From assembly GCF_022965805.1 (NCBI RefSeq), contig NW_027330830.1:86495-150494 (forward strand): a stretch of 64,000 nt of DNA, written 5' to 3'. The notes beneath the pieces are model-generated. The model was not told the DNA's origin and did not search any database. It worked only from the letters and a program-made list of their open reading frames with translations. This document shows, in pieces, positions 57,501 through 64,000 of this stretch. A program made the translations under genes and the position numbers. Origin of the DNA: Primulina eburnea (lineage: Eukaryota > Streptophyta > Magnoliopsida > Lamiales > Gesneriaceae). Within the stretch, counting starts at the first letter, position 1. Each line of letters begins with the position of its first letter.

Positions 57501-60500
57501 CATACAATGCGGATTTGTTCTTTAGAGAAGTCGTTAGGTTGCATGGCATGCCTAGGACTATTGTTTCTGGTCGCGATGTTAAATTCTTTAGTTACTTTTG
57601 GAAGACTTTATGGGCTAAACTTGGCAAAAAATTGTTGTTTTCTACTACTTGTCATCCTCAAACGGATGGACAAACTGAAGTTGTCAATAAAACTTTGGGA
57701 ACACTTTTGCGTGCTATTCTTAAAAAGAACTTGGATTGACATTTCTATGGACTTTATTTTGGGGTGCCGTAGGACTAAGAAGGGGAGGGATTCTATTTTT
57801 GTTGTTGTGGATAGATTCTCTAAGATGACACATTTTATAGCTTGTCATAAAACCGATGATGCTTCAAACATGGCGGATTTGTTCTTTAGAGAAGTCGTTA
57901 GGTTGCATGGAGTGCCTAGGACTATTGTTTCTGGTCGCGATGTTAAATTCTTGAGTTACTTTGGAAGACTTTATGGGCTAAACTTGGCACAAAATTGTTG
58001 TTTTCTACTACTTGTCATCCTCAAACGGATAGACAAACTGAAGTTGTCAATAAAACTTTGGGAACACATTTGCGTGCTATTCTTAAAAAGAACTTGGATT
58101 GACATTTCTATGGACTTTATTTTGGGGTGCGCCTAGGACTAAGAAGGGGAGGGATTCTATTTTTGTTGTTGTGGATAGATTCTCTAAGATGGCACATTTT
58201 ATAGCTTGTCATAAAACCGATGATGCTTCAAACATTGCGGATTTGTTCTTTAGAGAAGTCGTTAGGTTGCATGGAGTGCCTAGGACTATTGTTTCTGGTC
58301 GCGATGTTAAATTCTTGAGTTACTTTTGGAAGACTTTATGGGCTAAACTTGGCACAAAATTGTTGTTTTCTACTACTTGTCATCCTCAAACGGATGGACA
58401 AACTGAAGTTGTCAATAGAACTTTGGGAACACCTTTGCGTGCTATTCTTAAAAAGAACTTGGATTGACATTTCTATGAACTTTATTTGGGGTGGCCTAAG
58501 GACTAAGAAGGGGAGGGATTCTATTTTTGTTGTTGTGGATAGATTCTCTAAGATGGCACATTTTATAGCTTGTCATAAAACCGATGATGCTTCAACATTG
58601 CAGATTTGTTATTTAGAGAAGTCGTTAGGTTGCATGGCATGCCTAGGACTATTGTTTCTGGTCGCGATGTTAAATTCTTTAGTTACTATTGGAAGACTTT
58701 ATGGGCTAAACTTGGCACAAAATTGTTGTTTTCTACTGCTTGTCATCCTCAAACGGATGGACAAACTGAAGTTGTCAATAGAACTTTGGGAACACTTTTG
58801 CGTGCTATTCTTAAAAAGAACTTGGATTGGACATTTCTATGGACTTTATTTCGGGGTTGCCTAGGACTAAGAAGGGGAGGGATTCTATTTTTGTTGTTGT
58901 GGATAGATTCTCAAAGATGGCACATTTTATAGCTTGTCGTAAAACCGATGATGCTTCATACAATGCGGATTTGTTCTTTAGAGAAGTCGTTAGGTTGCAT
59001 GGCATGCCTAGGACTATTGTTTCTGGTCGCGATGTTAAATTCTTTAGTTACTTTTGGAAGACTTTATGGGCTAAACTTGGCACAAAATTGTTGTTTTCTA
59101 CTACTTGTCATCCTCAAACGGATGGACAAACTGAAGTTGTCATAAAACTTTGGGAACACTTTTGCGTGCTATTCTTAAAAAGAACTTGGATTGACATTTC
59201 TATGGACTTTATTTTGGGGTCGCCTAGGACTAAGAAGGGGAGGGATTCTATTTTTGTTGTTGTGGATAGATTCTCTAAGATGGCACATTTTATAGCTTGT
59301 CATAAAACCGATGATGCTTCAAACATGGCGGATTTGTTCTTTAGAGAAGTCGTTAGGTTGCATGGAGTGCCTAGGACTATTGTTTCTGGTCGCGATGTTA
59401 AATTCTTGAGTTACTTTTGGAAGACTTTATGGGCTAAACTTGGCACAAAATTGTTGTTTTCTACTACTTGTCATCCTCAAACGGATAGACAAACTGAAGT
59501 TGTCAATAAAACTTTGGGAACACCTTTGCTGTGCTATTCTTAAAAGAACTTGGATTGACATTTCTATGGACTTTATTTTGGGGTCGGCCTAGGACTAAGA
59601 AGGGGAGGGATCTATTTTTGTTGTTGTGGATAGATTCTCTAAGATGGCACATTTTATAGCTTGTCATAAAACCGATGATGCTTCAAACATGCGGATTTGT
59701 TCTTTAGAGAAGTCGTTAGGTTGCATGGCAGTGCCTAGGACTATTGTTTCTGGTCGCGATGTTAAATTCTTGAGTTACTTTTGGAAGACTTTATGGGCTA
59801 AACTTGGCACAAAATTGTTGTTTTCTACTACTTGTCATCCTCAAACGGATGGACAAACTGAAGTTGTCAATAGAACTTTGGGAACACTTTGCGTGCTATT
59901 CTTAAAAAGAACTTGGATTGACATTTCTATGAACTTTATTTTGGGGTTGCCTAGGACTAAGAAGGGGAGGGATTCTATTTTTGTTGTTGTGGATAGATTC
60001 TCTAAGATGGCACATTTTATAGCTTGTCATAAAACCGATGATGCTTCAAACATGCAGGATTTGTTCTTTAGAGAAGTCGTTAGGTTGCATGGCATGCCTA
60101 TGACTATTGTTTCTGGTCGCGATGTTAAATTCTTTAGTTACTATTGGAAGACTTTATGGGCTAAACTTGGCACAAAATTGTTGTTTTCTACTGCTTGTCA
60201 TCCTCAAACGGATGGACAAACTGAAGTTGTCAATAGAACTTTGGAACACTTTTGCGTGCTATTCTTAAAAGAACTTGGATTGACATTTCTATGGACTTTA
60301 TTTTCGGGTCGCCTAGGACTAAGAAGGGGAGGGATTCTATTTTTGTTGTTGTGGATAGATTCTCAAAGATGGCACATTTTATAGCTTGTCAGTAAAACCG
60401 ATGATGCTTCATAACATGCGGATTTGTTCTTTAGAGAAGTCGTTAGGTTGCATGGCATGCCTAGGACTATTGTTTTCTGGTCGCGATGTTAAATTCTTTA

Positions 60501-63500
60501 GTTACTTTTGGAAGACTTTATGGGCTAAACTTGGCACAAAATTGTTGTTTTCTACTACTTGTCATCCTCAAACGGATGGACAAACTGAAGTTGTCAATAA
60601 AACTTTGGGAACACTTTGCTGTGCTATTCTTAAAAAGAACTTGGATTGACATTTCTATGGACTTTATTTTGGGGTTGCCTAGGACTAAGAAGGGGAGGGA
60701 TTCTATTTTTGTTGTTGTGGATAGATTCTCTAAGATGGCACATTTTATAGCTTGTCATAAAACCGATGATGCTTCAAACATGCGGATTTGTTCTTTAGAG
60801 AAGTCGTTAGGTTGCATGGAGTGCCTAGGACTATTGTTTCTGGTCGCGATGTTAAATTCTTGAGTTACTTTTGGAAGACTTTATGGCTAAACTTGGCACA
60901 AAATTGTTGTTTTCTACTACTTGTCATCCTCAAACGGATGGACAAACTGAAGTTGTCAATAAAACTTTGGGAACACATTTGCGTGCTATTCTTAAAAAGA
61001 ACTTGGATTGACATTTCTATGGACTTTATTTTGGGGTCGCCTAGGACTAAGAAGGGGAGGGATTCTATTTTTGTTGTTGTGGATAGATTCTCTAAGATGG
61101 ACACATTTTATAGCTTGTCATAAAACCGATGATGCTTCAAACATTGCGGATTTGTTCTTTAGAGAAGTCGTTAGGTTGCATGGCAGTGCCTAGGACTATT
61201 GTTTCTGGTCGCGATGTTAAATTCTTGAGTTACTATTGGAAGACTTTATGGGCTAAACTTGGCACAAAATTGTTGTTTTCTACTACTTGTCATCCTCAAA
61301 CGGATGGACAAACTGAAGTTGTCAATAGAACTTTGGGAACACCTTTTGCGTGCTATTCTTAAAAAGAACTTGGATTGACATTTCTATGGACTTTATTTTG
61401 GGGTTGCCTAGGACTAAGAAGGGGAGGGATTCTATTTTGTTGTTGTGGATAGATTCTCTAAGATGGCACATTTTATAGCTTGTCATAAAACCGATGATGC
61501 TTCAAACATTGCGGATTTGTTCTTTAGAGAAGTCGTTAGGTTGCATGGCAGTGCCTAGGACTATTGTTTCTGGTCGCGATGTTAAATTCTTTAGTTACTT
61601 TTGGAAGACTTTATGGGCTAAACTTGGACACAAAATTGTTGTTTTCTACTACTTGTCATCCTCAAACGGATGGACAAACTGAAGTTGTCAATAGAACTTT
61701 GGGAACACTTTGCGTGCTATTCTTAAAAAGAACTTGGATTGACATTTCTATGGACTTTATTTTGGGGTCGCCTAGGACTAAGAAGGGGAGGGATTCTATT
61801 TTTGTTGTTGTGGATAGATTCTCTAAGATGGCACATTTTATAGCTTGTCATAAAACCGATGATGCTTCAAACATTGCAGGATTTGTTCTTTAGAGAAGTC
61901 GTTAGGTTGCATTGCAGTGCCTAGGACTAGTTGTTTCTGGTCGCGATGTTAAATTCTTTAGTTACTTTTGGAAGACTTTATGGGCTAAACTTGGCACAAA
62001 ATTGTTGTTTTCTACTACTTGTCATCCTCAAACGGATGGACAAACTGAAGTTGTCAATAAAACTTTGGGAACACTTTGCGTGCTATTCTTAAAAAGAACT
62101 TGGATTGACATTTTCTATGGACTTTATTTGGGGTTGCCTAGGACTAAGAAGGGGAAGGGATTCTATTTTTGTTGTTGTGGATAGATTCTCTAAGATGGCA
62201 CATTTTATAGCTTGTCATAAAACCGATGATGCTTCAAACAATGCGGATTTGTTCTTTAGAGAAGTCGTTAGGTTGCATGGCATGCCTAGGACTATTGTTC
62301 TGGTCGCGATGTTAAATTCTTTAGTTACTTTTGGAAGACTTTATGGGCTAAACTTGGCAAAAATTGTTGTTTCTACTACTTGTCATCCTCAAACGGATGG
62401 ACAAACTGAAGTTGTCAATAAAACTTTGGGAACACTTTGCGTGCTATTCTTAAAAGAACTTGGATTGACATTTCTATGGACTTTATTTTGGGGTCGCCTA
62501 GGACTAAGAAGGGAGGGATTCTATTTTTGTTGTTGTGGATAGATTCTCTAAGATGGCACATTTTATAGCTTGTCATAAAACCGATGATGCTTCAAACATT
62601 GCGGATTGTTCTTTAGAGAAGTCGTTAGGTTGCATGGCATGCCTAGGACTAGTTGTTTCTGGTCGCGATGTTAAATTCTTGAGTTACTTTTGGAAGACTT
62701 TATGGGCTAAACTTGGCACAAAATTGTTGTTTTCTACTACTTGTCATCCTCAAAACGGATGGACAAACTGAAGTTGTCAATAGAACTTTGGGAACACTTT
62801 TGCGTGCTATTCTTAAAAAGAACTTGGATTGACATTTCTATGGACTTTATTTTGGGGTTGCCTAGGACTAAGAAGGGGAGGGATTCTATTTTTGTTGTTG
62901 TGGATAGATTCTCTAAGATGGCACATTTTATAGCTTGTCATAAAACCGATGATGCTTCAAACATTGCGGATTTGTTCTTTAGAGAAGTCGTTAGGTTGCA
63001 TGGCATGCCTAGGACTATTGTTTCTGGTCGCGATGTTAAATTCTTGAGTTACTTTTGGAAGACTTTATGGGCTAAACTTGGCACAAAATTGTTGTTTTCT
63101 ACTACTTGTCATCCTCAAACGGATGGACAAACTGAAGTTGTCAATAGAACTTTGGGAACACTTTTGCGTGCTATTCTTAAAAAGAACTTGGATTGACATT
63201 TCTATGGACTTTATTTTGGGGTTGCCTAGGACTAAGAAGGGGAGGGATTCTATTTTTGTTGTTGTGGATAGATTCTCTAAGATGGCACATTTTATAGCTT
63301 GTCATAAAACCGATGATGCTTCAAACATTGCGGATTTGTTCTTTAGAGAAGTCGTTAGGTTGCATGGATGCCTAGGACTATTGTTTCTGGTCGCGATGTT
63401 AAATTCTTGAGTACTTTTGGAAGACTTTATGGGCTAAACTTGGCACAAAATTGTTGTTTTCTACTACTTGTCATCCTCAAACGGATGGACAAACTGAAGT

Positions 63501-64000
63501 TGTCAATAGAACTTTGGGAACACTTTTGCGTGCTATTCTTAAAAGAACTTGGATTGACATTTCTATGGACTTTATTTGGGGTTGCCTAGGACTAAGAAGG
63601 GGAGGGGATTCTATTTTGTTGTTGTGGATAGATTCTCTAAGATGGCACATTTTATAGCTTGTCATAAAACCGATGATGCTTCAAACATTGCGGATTTGTT
63701 CTTTAGAGAAGTCGTTAGGTTGCATGGACATGCCTAGGACATTGATTCTGGTCGCGATGTTTAAATTCTTGAGTTACTTTTGGAAGACTTATGGGCTAAA
63801 CTTGGCACAAAATTGTGTGTTTCTACTACTTGTCATCCTAAAACTGATGGACAAACTGAAGTTGTCATAGAACTTTGGAACACTTTTGCGTGCTTATTCT
63901 TAAAAGAACTTGGATTGACATTTCTATGGACTTTATTTCGGGGGTCGCCTAGGACTAAAAGGGGAGTGGATTCTATTTTAGTTGTGTGTGGATAGATTCT
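51542..64000 (+). repeat. Irregular satellite region with merged-variant indels
   Basis: The higher-order pattern loses register (the next type-4/type-1 junction is at 52637, 1818 bp on), and single-base indels become common. Many fall at exactly the sites that differ between monomer types and contain both alternative bases, as set out in the findings. Indels are densest after about 61.3 kb. Confidence 0.85.

Larger units (their letters stand above)
46703..64000 (+). repeat. Satellite block 2: about 47 monomers of 364 bp, integrase-derived
   Basis: Tandem units with a canonical period of 364 bp (for example junctions at 62833 and 63197). Each encodes the integrase core from WIDISMDF through [11 protein letters not shown] to KKNLD, then meets a TGA. 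Because 364 is 121 codons plus one base, the frame shifts at each junction and no long protein can be made. The second catalytic Asp (SDRD in element C) is SGRD in essentially all units. The array continues beyond the window. Confidence 0.97.

Noticed and set aside
46703..64000. Dozens of open frames of 60-250 codons with integrase similarity
   Set aside because: They are phases of the tandem 364-bp satellite. None has a start context or gene structure, the catalytic Asp is lost, and many breaks look like consensus artefacts.

Overview
The window is plant nuclear DNA, most likely from a flowering plant, made almost entirely of LTR retrotransposons and a satellite array. The evidence for a plant is the set of primer-binding sites complementary to the plant initiator-methionine tRNA, a Ty3 chromodomain polyprotein, a Ty1/copia element with a long LTR, and nested insertions with 5-bp target-site duplications (TSDs). 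I see no host protein gene, rRNA, tRNA or CRISPR array. The species cannot be named from the sequence.

Layout. (1) 1-9457: a large inverted repeat with arms of at least about 380 bp. Its left arm is split by element A (232-8856, minus strand, TSD ATGCC), a young, nearly complete Tekay-like Ty3 chromovirus whose gag-pol frame has two in-frame stops. (2) 9078-10633: two old LTR fragments, F and G. (3) 10634-14545: B-prime, a plus-strand decayed Ty3 copy with a broken gag and a ruined pol. (4) 14931-34469: element B (minus strand), a non-autonomous Ty3 element with an open gag and a degenerate pol. It is split by element D (17184-29247, TSD CATCA), and D is split by element C (20932-27948, TSD ATAAC). 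C has an intact 1637-codon gag-pol. D has a long open frame with no catalytic pol domains. (5) 34470-35868: a short block of a 364-bp satellite. (6) 35869-46702: a decayed Ty1/copia element E (minus strand) in a tandem LTR-internal-LTR-internal arrangement. (7) 46703-64000: about 47 more satellite monomers, running off the window end.

The elements appear to form two helper/parasite pairs. A is the likely autonomous relative of B: they share gag and the R/U5-like part of the LTR. C is the likely autonomous relative of D: they share the protein N-terminus, leader repeats, LTR tail and primer-binding site. The satellite monomer is colinear, without indels, with a 364-bp piece of the integrase core of a C-type element (26117-26480). 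It carries a fixed change of a catalytic Asp codon to Gly and is arranged partly as a four-monomer higher-order repeat.

A theme links otherwise different families. Each carries a compact cluster of short GC-rich inverted repeats, usually just upstream of a putative TATA box in the LTR, or in the leader of the copia element. Many single-base indels in the satellite after about 51.5 kb look like consensus artefacts in which two monomer variants were merged, so frame breaks and copy number there should not be trusted.
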